Shown piece by piece: positions 1 to 7,900 of a stretch of DNA of 12,183 bases. A program made the position numbers and the translations under genes. Within the stretch, counting starts at the first letter, position 1; each line of letters begins with the position of its first letter. Source of the stretch: Isohypsibius dastychi (lineage: Eukaryota; Tardigrada; Eutardigrada; Parachela; Isohypsibiidae); NCBI GenBank assembly GCA_034696485.1, contig JAQIWT010001143.1:1-12183 (forward strand), in the 5' to 3' direction. Below the pieces are notes generated by a model. It had not been told where the DNA came from. It did not search any database and worked only from the letters and a program-made list of their open reading frames with translations.

Positions 1-85
1 GTCCGTAATCTATTCCATAGTTCCGTTGATGATGACGATTCCTGTATAAATGTTAATAAATAAATATAAATATAGATCAAAACAA

Positions 86-128
86 CCGGAAGTTGGTGTA
101 CCGGAAACCGGGTACAACACAACTTCGG
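86..128. repeat. Imperfect inverted repeat near the 3' end
   Basis: CCGGAAGTTGGTGTACCGG at 86-104 can pair with 108-128, which begins CCGGGTACAACACAACTT, across a 3-base AAA loop with two or three bulged bases. The right arm contains the 14-base direct repeat unit found again at 195-208. It may form a hairpin in the RNA of either strand. Confidence 0.6.
111..124 (+). repeat. 14-base direct repeat GGTACAACACAACT, copy 1
   Basis: Identical to 195-208, 84 bases apart, and both copies follow CCG or ACC. A third, degenerate copy lies in the opposite direction at 104-91. On the sense strand of the element the motif reads AGTTGTGTTGTACC. Confidence 0.7.
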
Positions 129-153
129 ATAGGGCCAGGGCACGTCTCTGTGA

Positions 154-167
154 CCCTTCCCTTGTTT
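154..167 (-). other. Candidate polypurine tract
   Basis: The minus strand reads AAACAAGGGAAGGG, 13 purines of 14, downstream of every coding frame. LTR elements prime plus-strand DNA synthesis from such a tract directly before the 3' LTR. The next bases are TCACAG, not the usual TG, which weakens the call. Another purine run lies at about 1096-1086 but is upstream of the two small frames. Confidence 0.25.
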
Positions 168-179
168 ATCAGAACACTT

Positions 180-196
180 CCGGTCTGCAAGACCGG
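180..196. repeat. Perfect 7-bp hairpin
   Basis: CCGGTCT (180-186) and AGACCGG (190-196) pair fully around a GCA loop. The adjoining ACTTCCGGT (176-184) is also the inverse of ACCGGAAGT at 85-93, so this hairpin and the one at 86-128 could exchange partners. Confidence 0.6.
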
Positions 197-208
197 TACA
201 ACACAACT
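195..208 (+). repeat. 14-base direct repeat GGTACAACACAACT, copy 2
   Basis: Exact match to 111-124. It begins inside the right arm of the hairpin at 180-196, just as copy 1 lies inside a hairpin arm. Confidence 0.7.
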
Positions 209-247
209 CTGGTTTGAGGGTTACACCCAATTCGTAACTAGCCACCA

Positions 248-472
248 CTACCGAAATTCAATTAACAGACAACCTAGATTCTCACCTTCCTCGGTGAATG
301 GCTCCAGATCCGCCAAGATCTTTCTGACCCGATCGCGGAACATTTTCAGGTTGTATGACAACCCTTCATCCGACCCAGCAGCGATAATCAGCTCATTGGC
401 GGTGTTGACGATCCTGCGCAATCCATCCGAAGTAAAGTGATTCAAACCGTCTGCTTTAATCAGGTAGCTCAT
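248..472 (-). CDS. Small helical protein of unknown function (3' ORF B)
   Basis: I do not recognise this protein. It has 74 codons. Its ATG (472-470) lies inside the end of ORF A, whose TAA is at 458-456, and it uses the +1 frame relative to ORF A. It is largely helical in appearance, with amphipathic stretches around GLRRIVNTANELI and MFRDRVRKILADLEPF, and has no signal peptide, membrane segment or Cys/His motif. The overlap suggests either reinitiation after ORF A, a +1 frameshift that would join the two, or one former gene split by an indel. As a short frame it could also be chance, but it follows ORF A immediately and stays open with sensible composition. Confidence 0.4.
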   Translation of the reverse strand: MSYLIKADGLNHFTSDGLRRIVNTANELIIAAGSDEGLSYNLKMFRDRVRKILADLEPFTEEGENLGCLLIEFR

Positions 473-869
473 TCTTTGGGCCCATGACGTAATCTCTTGC
501 TCCCATTCGCAACCCTTGTTCCATGGCTTTCAATCTGGCAGCCTCCATCAGTCTGTCGTGCTCCTCACGAGTAATCATCGGAGGTCCTTGAAGAGGCGCC
601 GCTTGAGCTTTCATAGGGATCCGGAATCCTGCCAGAGCAGGTCGCGCCTGTGGCGCCCCCAACATTCGTGAACCGACTCCTCTTGCTCCTCTGGCACCAC
701 GTCCTCCTCTTCCCATTGACGCTGGCATTCGAATTCTCCCAGGGTGAACTTCCGTCTCTGTAACTTGGCTTCGCAGCGGTACCATTCCACGCGGTTGCTC
801 CTCCAGGTTCAACTTCGCCCTCAGCTTATCCATAGTCGCACTCAGCGCTGCCTTCTTGTTCCCTTCCAT
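456..869 (-). CDS. Small basic Arg/Gly-rich protein of unknown function (3' ORF A)
   Basis: I do not recognise this protein. It has 137 codons from an ATG in a good context (A at -3, G at +4), reading away from the end of pol. Residues 1-25 can form a helix. About 53-68 is an Arg-Gly-Ala-rich run (GRGGRGARGARGVGSR) typical of nucleic-acid-binding tails. About 100-125 is a charged helix with REEHDRLMEAARLKAMEQ. There is no signal peptide or membrane segment, so it is not an envelope protein. It looks richer in G and C than the flanking sequence. Its position after pol is where env or accessory genes sit in some gypsy-type elements. RNA binding is inferred from composition alone. Its last 17 bases overlap the next frame. 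Confidence 0.55.
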   Translation of the reverse strand: MEGNKKAALSATMDKLRAKLNLEEQPRGMVPLRSQVTETEVHPGRIRMPASMGRGGRGARGARGVGSRMLGAPQARPALAGFRIPMKAQAAPLQGPPMITREEHDRLMEAARLKAMEQGLRMGARDYVMGPKNELPD

Positions 870-924
870 TCTCCTTCAAAGAAACAAACACGTTAGTACC
901 TATCACCGATTCGAACAAACAATT

Positions 925-964
925 CCGATTACGAAGTCAAATCTCCATTTGACTTCGGAATCGG
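925..964. repeat. Hairpin repeat, copy upstream of the small 3' frames
   Basis: Inverted repeat with arms 925-930/959-964 and 932-942/947-957 (CGAAGTCAAAT/ATTTGACTTCG), a mismatch at 931/958 and the same CTCC loop at 943-946. It is in the same orientation as the other copy and begins exactly 400 bases from it. Of the three differences, two (939 and 950) face each other in the stem and change an A-T pair to G-C, so pairing is kept. On the minus strand it ends about 55 bases before the ATG at 869. Confidence 0.85.
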
Positions 965-1150
965 GCCAAGATAGCTCTCCATACATCTTCAAGTCGACAC
1001 GTACGTTCCTACGTCACTTCCGGTCAAAACCACTCTATTTTCCAGCCTTTCTTGCAGCATCTCTCCATTTGCCATCCAACTCAACTTCTTCCCCCAGAAT
1101 ATAGTAAAAGAAAATAAAATAAAACAGAACATGAAAATTTGATAACCAAA

Positions 1151-1221
1151 CAGGGTTTTGTTTTACTTAATCTACACTAATTTTTTCAGGGTTTTTATAT
1201 TTTCTATTTTTTAGGGGTTTT
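1151..1221 (+). repeat. Three spaced copies of (C/T)AGGG(G)TTTT
   Basis: CAGGGTTTT at 1151-1159, CAGGGTTTTT at 1187-1196 and TAGGGGTTTT at 1212-1221 lie in an AT-rich stretch. On the sense strand of the element they read as AAAACCCTG, AAAAACCCTG and AAAACCCCTA. They might be protein-binding sites or worn simple repeats. Nothing identifies a function. Confidence 0.4.
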
Positions 1222-1307
1222 CAATTCCAGACAAAATCGAGCGAAGAAGGCATTTAATTTGCTTTCCTTTCCCTTCTCCACTTTCAATTTCGCACCGGAA
1301 TTTTTAT

Positions 1308-4300
1308 TTAATCAAGAAAAACAACCGATTTCGAAGTCGAATCTCCATTCGACTTCGGAATCGGGCCAACATGCCATGTACTGGGTTCTGCTGAATAACA
1401 GTCTGAAACTGAATACTCTGAACTCCCTTCGATTTCCACATCTCCAAACTTCCTCCAAACATTCATACTTCTAAGCCCACATTCCCCAAGCACACGATCA
1501 TTAACCTGGCTCAAGTTTTCTGTGGGAACCCAGAAGTCCTCGAGCTCGAAAACCCTCACGTTTCTCATGGTCTCGGTTATTCCCTGATTAACTTCCGGTT
1601 TCTCTCCGTTCTTCCTACACCCAGCCTGCTTCCCAGATGGTTTTTCCTGACCGAGACCTGAATCGTTGAAACGGACAGTTGACTTATCAGATTTCTCACC
1701 TGTCGTTTTCTTGTTCCTCGATTTCTTGGTCGATTCCTTCGCACACGATGGATCTGCTCGAACCTCCGTTTCCTCAACACAAGATTCCTTGGAAATTCCA
1801 GGTGTCACAAGCGAAGCTGGACTCTCAACGGTGGGGTTGGGATTTCCAGACAGGCTTTTCGGATCAGACTGAACTTTCGATTTCGACTGGTTTTGCTTTT
1901 CCCACTCGCCTCGCAGTCTGACTGTGCTCTGGCGTGTTCGGCCAATGACTGTGTCTGCTGACTCATGGCCAGGTTCAAGCGTTTCGTCCGGTCTGACGTA
2001 GGGCTTCATTTGGCTAACGTGAACGTCGCGTAGGCCCTCTTCACCCACGCCCTCTGGATAAACCGAATAAGAAACCTTGCTGGTTCTTTCTTTTACAATG
2101 CCTGGACCTACCCAATTAACACAGAATTTTTTGTTAAGGCCATCTGGCACGCTCCCATTTCGTTTTATAAGGACCTCATCTCCCGGAACATAGACGCGAT
2201 CGACTCGCTTCATATCAATTCGATCCTTACTCTTCTCACTCGAGAACTGAGATTTCGCTTTCACAACCTCATTGATATGATGCAGGATTTCCTGCTGTCT
2301 TTGAATAATCATATTTGAATTACAGACCTCGTTCCCTTCTTTGTCCGTCACCGAAACCCAGTTGTCTAACGGGATTCTGACATTTTCTCCGTATGCCACT
2401 TTGAACGGTGGGTAACCTGTAGTCCGGTTTGTTTTATGGTTGTGACAGAAACCCATCCAAGGAACATATTCATCCCAGTTGCTTTGATCTTCTCTTATCT
2501 GAGCGTAGAGATAGTTTTTGACTTCCCGCATATAGCGTTCTACTTGACCGTTGCTCTGCGGGTGCCAAGCCGAACATTTCACATGCTTTACACCCAACCA
2601 TTTGAAAATCTCCTCCAAGGGCTTCGCACAGAAGTTCGTGCCGTTGTCTGACGTAATGTAATCCGGAGCGCCATACTGATGAATGATTTTCCTGGTTATG
2701 AAATCTGCTGTTGTCAGATAGTTGAGTTCTTTCACCGCTTTGATCACCATGATTCTCGAAAAGGCATCGATTCCAACCAGAATATAGGTCATCCCATTAA
2801 CTGAACCAACGAATGGTCCGCAGGCGTCGATATGCCACCACTGAAACTTTCGTGTTACACCAGTCGGTACCTGCATCAACCCAGCCGGAGCCGATCCAGT
2901 TGGCTTTCTCTTCTGGCACGCATCACAGGATTGCACGAACCTTACGATATCTTGCAACATTGTCGGCCACCAGACCCGATCCCTTGCCGTTATGGCCGTC
3001 TGACAAATCCCTTGGTGACCTCCGATTACCGAGCTATGGATATCTGTTAGGATTGCTTTTCTCAACGAGTGTGGTACAAACACGACTGGATGCTCCTCAT
3101 CTTTGGTTCTTCGGATCCGACACAAGATCTTATCAATCATCCGGTAGCTCCGCAGCTTGGCCTTTTCCATTTCAGTTGGTCCCGGCTCAGGTTTCGCCTT
3201 TTCCAAGAGCTCGATCAATCTGCTGGCCGTTCGGTCCTTATCTTGGGCATCCCGCCAGCCTTTGAAACCTTGAGAGGTATCCCCGAAGTGGTAGATGACC
3301 TTCTTGTTTTCGTCGCCTTGGTTCTCAACGATGACGTCCAATGGCTCTCTGATTTCGTTGTGAGTAACCACGTCCCAAGCTTTAGGCTTCTTTCTATTTG
3401 CCTTTCGGTAAACTATCGGGACCTTCTTCGCTTTGGTCTTCTTGCTGTATTGGCGATCCAGAACCTTGGCGAAGTCTTCGTCTTTGTTCTTTGCTAGCAC
3501 TTGATCTTCGTCCGGGGAGTCTTCTTCCTCTGTAGGTGGCTCTTGTTCTTCCTCCTCAGCAACCCTCTTGACCAGGAGATTCACAAACTTTCGTTTAAGT
3601 CTCCTTTCTAGCTTGCGTCTCGTTCGCCTTGATAGTTCCTCTCGTTCGAAGATCTCGTCCGCGCATTCTTTCCAGTAGCGAGTCGGTCGTTCAGGTCCGC
3701 ACTTCCAGACCCAGTACTCGCAGTCTTCAAGAAGCTCTTCGATGTGACCCGCTGCAAACCTCTCACCAACTTCTTCTACTGTGTAGCAGAATCGATTAGC
3801 GAAGTCCTTCTTCAGCCATTTGTCGCTTCGCTCCACGGTACCCGCCACAATCCATTCGTCCCTGTAGTCCCTTGGCTCGTTAACATAGAGCTTTAGGCCA
3901 GCTTTCTTCGCGGGAGTCTGTGCAAGTAACCATTTCTTTCGGTAGTTGTTCTGAGATTCAACCAGGTCACGAACCGCTCTTTTCTCCAGGTGGGGAATTT
4001 CTGCAATGTCCTCATCGCCTTCCTTAAGTGGTTCGTCCACCGGGTTTCTTGACAGCGTGTCCGCATCCAAGTTCAGATGTCCAGGTTTATGAACTGTGTC
4101 GAATCTGAACTGATCAAGAAACAGCTGCCATCTCGCTTGCCTGATACCGGGCCTTTTCATGTTTTTTAGGGACGTTAATGACTGCTGGTCTGTCACTACA
4201 GTGAAATTTTCACTCAGGCTTTCTAGATAGCTCCTGAACGTCTGCAGAGCGTAAACTACCGCCCAGAGCTCCAGCTCTGGAATCGTCCACTTGTCAGCCT

Positions 4301-4946
4301 GGGAAGCGTTCAGCTTCCTTGAAGTATAAGCAACGGGTCTCCACCCATTGTCGTGTCTCTGGACGAGCACCGCACCGATTCCTTTCCTCGAACTGTCGCA
4401 CCGTACCTCAGTCTTCAGATCCTGGTTGAAGCGCGCTAACACCTGGTTCTCGCCTTGTTGACACATGATTGTTTTCAGTTTCTCAAACGCAGCCGTGTGT
4501 TCTGGACCCCACTGTAAAGGTTTCCTGTCACCTGGTTTGTGAATCCTACTTAGGTCAGTCAGCGGCGTGGCGATCGTCGCGAAACCGGGGATGAACTTTC
4601 TATAGTAAGTACACATTCCGATGAACTCCTGGACTTGCTTTAGTGTTTTCGGCTGTGGGAACTCCCGCATTGCTTTTGTCTTTGCTGGGTCCATTCGCAT
4701 TCCATGTTCGTCCACGATGTGCCCAAGAAAGAAAATCTGCCGCTGTGCAAACATGCACTTAGAGAGTTTGATCGTCAGCCTGGCTTCTCGGAGTCGACTT
4801 AGGACCTTTCTTGTTCGTTCCATCAGTTCTTCAAAGGTCGAACCAAAGATTAGAATGTCGTCGATATACGACATGCATTCAAACCATTTCATCTCTCCAA
4901 GAACGAGATCCATCAACCGCTGAAACGTAGCTGGTCCTCCGCACAA
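1308..4946 (-). CDS. pol: Pol, second part: C-terminal half of reverse transcriptase, RNase H, integrase, hydrophilic tail
   Basis: Continuation of pol after the RT frame break; the first codon at 4946 is TTG and is not a true start. There are 1212 codons. RT palm with the catalytic YIDD is at residues 27-30, followed by the thumb and connection. RNase H spans about 178-303 with D184, E226, D253 and D296 in the expected places, so it is complete. Residues about 304-600 are a charged insert with an acidic run near 464-481 and basic patches near 440-455 and 501-523. The H2C2 integrase zinc domain has H637, H644, C674 and C677. The catalytic core has D707, D767 and E803, with 35 residues between the last two. 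A GPY/F-like module lies near 940-965. From about 985 to 1212 the tail is rich in S, K, E and T with no chromodomain seen. The last codons run through a 40-base hairpin repeat, and the TAA at 1310-1308 overlaps a possible AATAAA. Confidence 0.9.
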   Translation of the reverse strand: MCGGPATFQRLMDLVLGEMKWFECMSYIDDILIFGSTFEELMERTRKVLSRLREARLTIKLSKCMFAQRQIFFLGHIVDEHGMRMDPAKTKAMREFPQPKTLKQVQEFIGMCTYYRKFIPGFATIATPLTDLSRIHKPGDRKPLQWGPEHTAAFEKLKTIMCQQGENQVLARFNQDLKTEVRCDSSRKGIGAVLVQRHDNGWRPVAYTSRKLNASQADKWTIPELELWAVVYALQTFRSYLESLSENFTVVTDQQSLTSLKNMKRPGIRQARWQLFLDQFRFDTVHKPGHLNLDADTLSRNPVDEPLKEGDEDIAEIPHLEKRAVRDLVESQNNYRKKWLLAQTPAKKAGLKLYVNEPRDYRDEWIVAGTVERSDKWLKKDFANRFCYTVEEVGERFAAGHIEELLEDCEYWVWKCGPERPTRYWKECADEIFEREELSRRTRRKLERRLKRKFVNLLVKRVAEEEEQEPPTEEEDSPDEDQVLAKNKDEDFAKVLDRQYSKKTKAKKVPIVYRKANRKKPKAWDVVTHNEIREPLDVIVENQGDENKKVIYHFGDTSQGFKGWRDAQDKDRTASRLIELLEKAKPEPGPTEMEKAKLRSYRMIDKILCRIRRTKDEEHPVVFVPHSLRKAILTDIHSSVIGGHQGICQTAITARDRVWWPTMLQDIVRFVQSCDACQKRKPTGSAPAGLMQVPTGVTRKFQWWHIDACGPFVGSVNGMTYILVGIDAFSRIMVIKAVKELNYLTTADFITRKIIHQYGAPDYITSDNGTNFCAKPLEEIFKWLGVKHVKCSAWHPQSNGQVERYMREVKNYLYAQIREDQSNWDEYVPWMGFCHNHKTNRTTGYPPFKVAYGENVRIPLDNWVSVTDKEGNEVCNSNMIIQRQQEILHHINEVVKAKSQFSSEKSKDRIDMKRVDRVYVPGDEVLIKRNGSVPDGLNKKFCVNWVGPGIVKERTSKVSYSVYPEGVGEEGLRDVHVSQMKPYVRPDETLEPGHESADTVIGRTRQSTVRLRGEWEKQNQSKSKVQSDPKSLSGNPNPTVESPASLVTPGISKESCVEETEVRADPSCAKESTKKSRNKKTTGEKSDKSTVRFNDSGLGQEKPSGKQAGCRKNGEKPEVNQGITETMRNVRVFELEDFWVPTENLSQVNDRVLGECGLRSMNVWRKFGDVEIEGSSEYSVSDCYSAEPSTWHVGPIPKSNGDSTSKSVVFLD
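1325..1364. repeat. Hairpin repeat, copy within the end of pol
   Basis: Inverted repeat with arms 1325-1330/1359-1364 (CCGATT/AATCGG) and 1332-1342/1347-1357 (CGAAGTCGAAT/ATTCGACTTCG), one mismatch at 1331/1358 and a 4-base loop CTCC at 1343-1346. That makes 17 paired positions out of 18. It encodes part of the last 20 or so residues of pol on the minus strand. It matches the copy at 925-964 in 37 of 40 positions, and GGGCCAA continues the match at the right. Confidence 0.85.
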
Positions 4947-7900
4947 GCCAGGGGCAACCTCTTAAATTCGTAAAGTCCATCCGGCGTTGTAATGGCCGTT
5001 TTTGGTATATCCCTTTCCCGAATCTTGATTTGATGGAATCCTTGATTGAGATCAATACTTGTGAACCATGTTGCCTTGCCGATAGCGTCCAGGATCTGAT
5101 CGATTCTCGGTAATGGGTAAAGGTCAGCCTCGGTGACATTGTTCAATCGCCGGTAATCGCAAACCATCCTGATTGAACCGTCTTTTTTCTTCACGAACGC
5201 GACCGGCGTAGCCCATGGTGATCTTGAGGGCCGCAGGATTCCGTCTTTGACCAGCTTAGTGACCATCTCCTTGGACATCTGTCTTTTCGGGTGCGCCATA
5301 TGCCTCGGTGGTCCTTTTATCGGTTTAGCATCGCCAGTTTCTATCTGATGCTCGATGAGTTCGCACTCACCCACTGGGTTCTCATCAGTTGGCAGCACCT
5401 CGGCGTAATCCAGCATGGCCTTTCCGACTTGTTCTTTCATTTCTTTGGTCAGGTTCTGAGTCCCCTCAAGCCGCTTCTTGTTCACCATCAGGCAAGAATC
5501 GGTGTCTTCAGTCAGTTGGACTGGTCCAGCTTTTAGCATTCCTTTGCTCGCCGTTAGCGGTTCTGCCCCTTTGGATCGTATGACGATATCGTCTAGAGCC
5601 GGGTCTCCCGCTAGTCTCTTGTCTGCCCAGAGTTCCATTTGTTTCAAACAGAACTGACACATACACACAAGCTTGTCCTCGTTCTTTTCATCGAGAACCT
5701 GGTCCCAGTACTCTTGTTCGAACTCACCATCTTGGAAAACCTGTGCGTGTCCGAGATCTATCCCTGCTCGCTCCGTTCTCCCTCGAAAGCTCATGTTGCG
5801 AATTCTCATAAACGACATGCCTTTCGTGAAATAGAGGACCGATTCCGGAAAGCTCAATTCGCTGTCGTGGCATCCCTCAGTCATCTTGACATAGAGGGGT
5901 CCTGTGTAGTATCGCATGACCGGGTCGAGTTTTACCGCTACCGTGACCTCACTCAATGGGTCAACTTTGAACTGTTTCCCAACACTGACGATCATCGTTC
6001 GGTTCTCGAGTTCTTTCCTTCGGTTTTCGATGTCCCACGAGGCTACCTCTTCCGAGCCCGCCTTTGAGTCTTCTGGTCTCCGCTCAATATAATGTCTCTT
6101 CTTGTAGTAATGATCTTGGTTGAAGATGTGATTATCATAGAACCTTTTCGCTAACTCCTTATGCTCTGTCGTGATTCGCATCACTGGGGTCAGGAAGCTA
6201 GTAGGGATCCATCCCTCCTCGATGTTGCTCATGACGAATGTCCATCCCGGGTTCTTTATCTGCTGTCCCACCGTTGACGTTCTGTGAATCGAGTCAGGCT
6301 TAATGATGATCAGAGCTTGACCAGCTTCCGCTGTGATCTCATCTATAGTTCTTCCATTGAACTGCCAGTTGGTGACTACCAGCTTGCCTTTCTCCCACAT
6401 GTTCTCGTCCCAGACCGGCGCTCCTGATCCGTCATTTTCAGCAGCAAGCCATTTACCTTCTGGGGTCTCTCGTACTGGTATCTCGGGAGGGTTTGCTTTG
6501 TCGATGTTCTCCTGCCAACTCTTGGGCAGCTCATACCCGAAGTTGCGGTCTTCCGCTGACAGCTCTTCGTCCAGCAAAGCAAAGTATTTCTCCTCTGTCA
6601 TCTTTGGCGTGACCGTTTTGAAACACATCGGGATGTAGTTATCTAACCGCTCTAGAAGCCATTCGCCACCATCGTCATCATCCGAGTTCAACATATCCTC
6701 CGCATTGTAGATGATTCTTTCACCAGTCATCATGACCTTTCGGTTGTTCTGGCAGTTATACTCTCGCTTACTAGCCAGAGCTTCTGCCTTGCTCCCCAAC
6801 ATGCTAGCAACCTCTGTTCTTATCTTACCGGTCGCTGGGTCAGTTTGGACTAGCTGGATTTCCTTCTGCAAGAAATAAAAGGTCATATCCTTCCCCAACA
6901 TGAAATCTATTCCAATGAAGATATACGGGCCAGACTTCTCGAGTTCCAGCATGAACTTGTGCCGATAATGGATCGAACCAACTGAAACTGTCACCTCGCT
7001 GAACTTCATCGGCAGAACCCGTCTCTCACCAAAGCAGGATGAAATCGAATAGACTCCGAAACGTTCGGTATCTATGTCTTCGATTGGAAACTGGTTCTTG
7101 CTCGCCTCTTCCATTGACATTGTGGACAGTGTCGCTCCAGTGTCAAAGATGGCTTTGTGAGATATCCCGTTCAACCTGACGTCAAAGATCATGGCCCCCT
7201 TGTATTCTTCCGGGATCAGGGATTCTTTTGGTCTAGTCTCGAGGCTGCTTCGTAGCTTCTGGACCACGACCTCGTCCACACTGCTCTTCTTTGGCGGTTT
7301 CTTAGCTAGCTTTGTTTTCAACCTGTCCTCAGGGTACGCTATACGTTCGATGTCAGTTGATTGGTATAGCATTTTCTTCCTGGTTTTCTTGGGACCCGTA
7401 ACAAGCTCGGCCGTTACACTTTCCACTCCATCGCCTTGGATGCGTGTGGATGCTATCACCGTATGTTCTGGTTTCGCATGATTTTTTGGCGGTTCGCTGT
7501 TACAGTTAATCTCCCCCGTCAACATATTAAAGCCCATCTTGTTCTTACTGAGAAAGTCCAGTCCAATGACCACATGATCCTCCGGGAACGGCAAAACATA
7601 GAAAACATACTTGTAGCATGTCATTGTCTGACCACTTCCCTTTTCCTGTGGAATGCAGATGTCGACTTCGCAGGTTTCGATTTCGACTGACCTTACAACA
7701 CCTTTGTAGTCCCAGACATCCATCTCTTCCCCGTTCGGGTCTTTAGTGGTTTTCCAGCCGTACTCTTTTGCTATGTGAGACGGAATAACCGAGTACAAAG
7801 ATGAGGTCACTACTCGTGCGTCCAACTCCTTGCCGTTCACGATGATAGTCAGATATTCTCTTTTCTTCATCAACGGTATCTTGGGAGCTGGAGGCAGTCT

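Larger units (their letters stand above)
1..247. other. 3' end region: structured, possibly 3' UTR or beginning of the 3' LTR
   Basis: No gene is seen. The segment holds two hairpins and repeated GGTACAACACAACT motifs (85-208), a purine-rich run on the minus strand (167-154), and an AT-rich run at about 43-75 that reads TATATTTATATTTATT on the minus strand and could be a TATA-type or 3'-end signal. Such a mix suits the end of an LTR element, but the LTR start cannot be fixed without its partner. Confidence 0.45.
870..1307. other. Noncoding spacer between pol and the small 3' frames
   Basis: About 440 bases with no convincing gene on either strand. The part from about 1100 to 1250 is AT-rich and contains three spaced copies of a (C/T)AGGG(G)TTTT motif on the plus strand. 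One long hairpin sits at 925-964. On the minus strand TACTAAC (898-892), then a pyrimidine-rich run ending in AG (875-874), lies just before the ATG of the next frame and could be a 3' splice site. The spacer could work as a leader or splice region for a subgenomic message; this is inference. Confidence 0.5.

Noticed and set aside
248-869. Small 3' frames as an env gene
   Set aside because: No signal peptide, membrane span, fusion peptide or Cys pattern; far too short.
1180-1190. TTTTTTCAG on the plus strand, which looks like an intron acceptor
   Set aside because: All real coding sequence is on the other strand, and no exon follows it on the plus strand.
1308-2010. Chromodomain at the integrase C terminus
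   Set aside because: The tail after the GPY/F-like module is hydrophilic and rich in S, K and E, without the aromatic cage pattern.
2813-3497. Plus-strand open frames of 140-150 codons opposite integrase and the pol insert
   Set aside because: They lie antisense to a frame with clear integrase residues and show biased composition as expected for shadow frames, with no motif of their own.
4913-4964. RT frame change read as a second programmed frameshift
   Set aside because: No X XXY YYZ heptamer is in phase, and it falls inside a conserved RT block. An indel is simpler.
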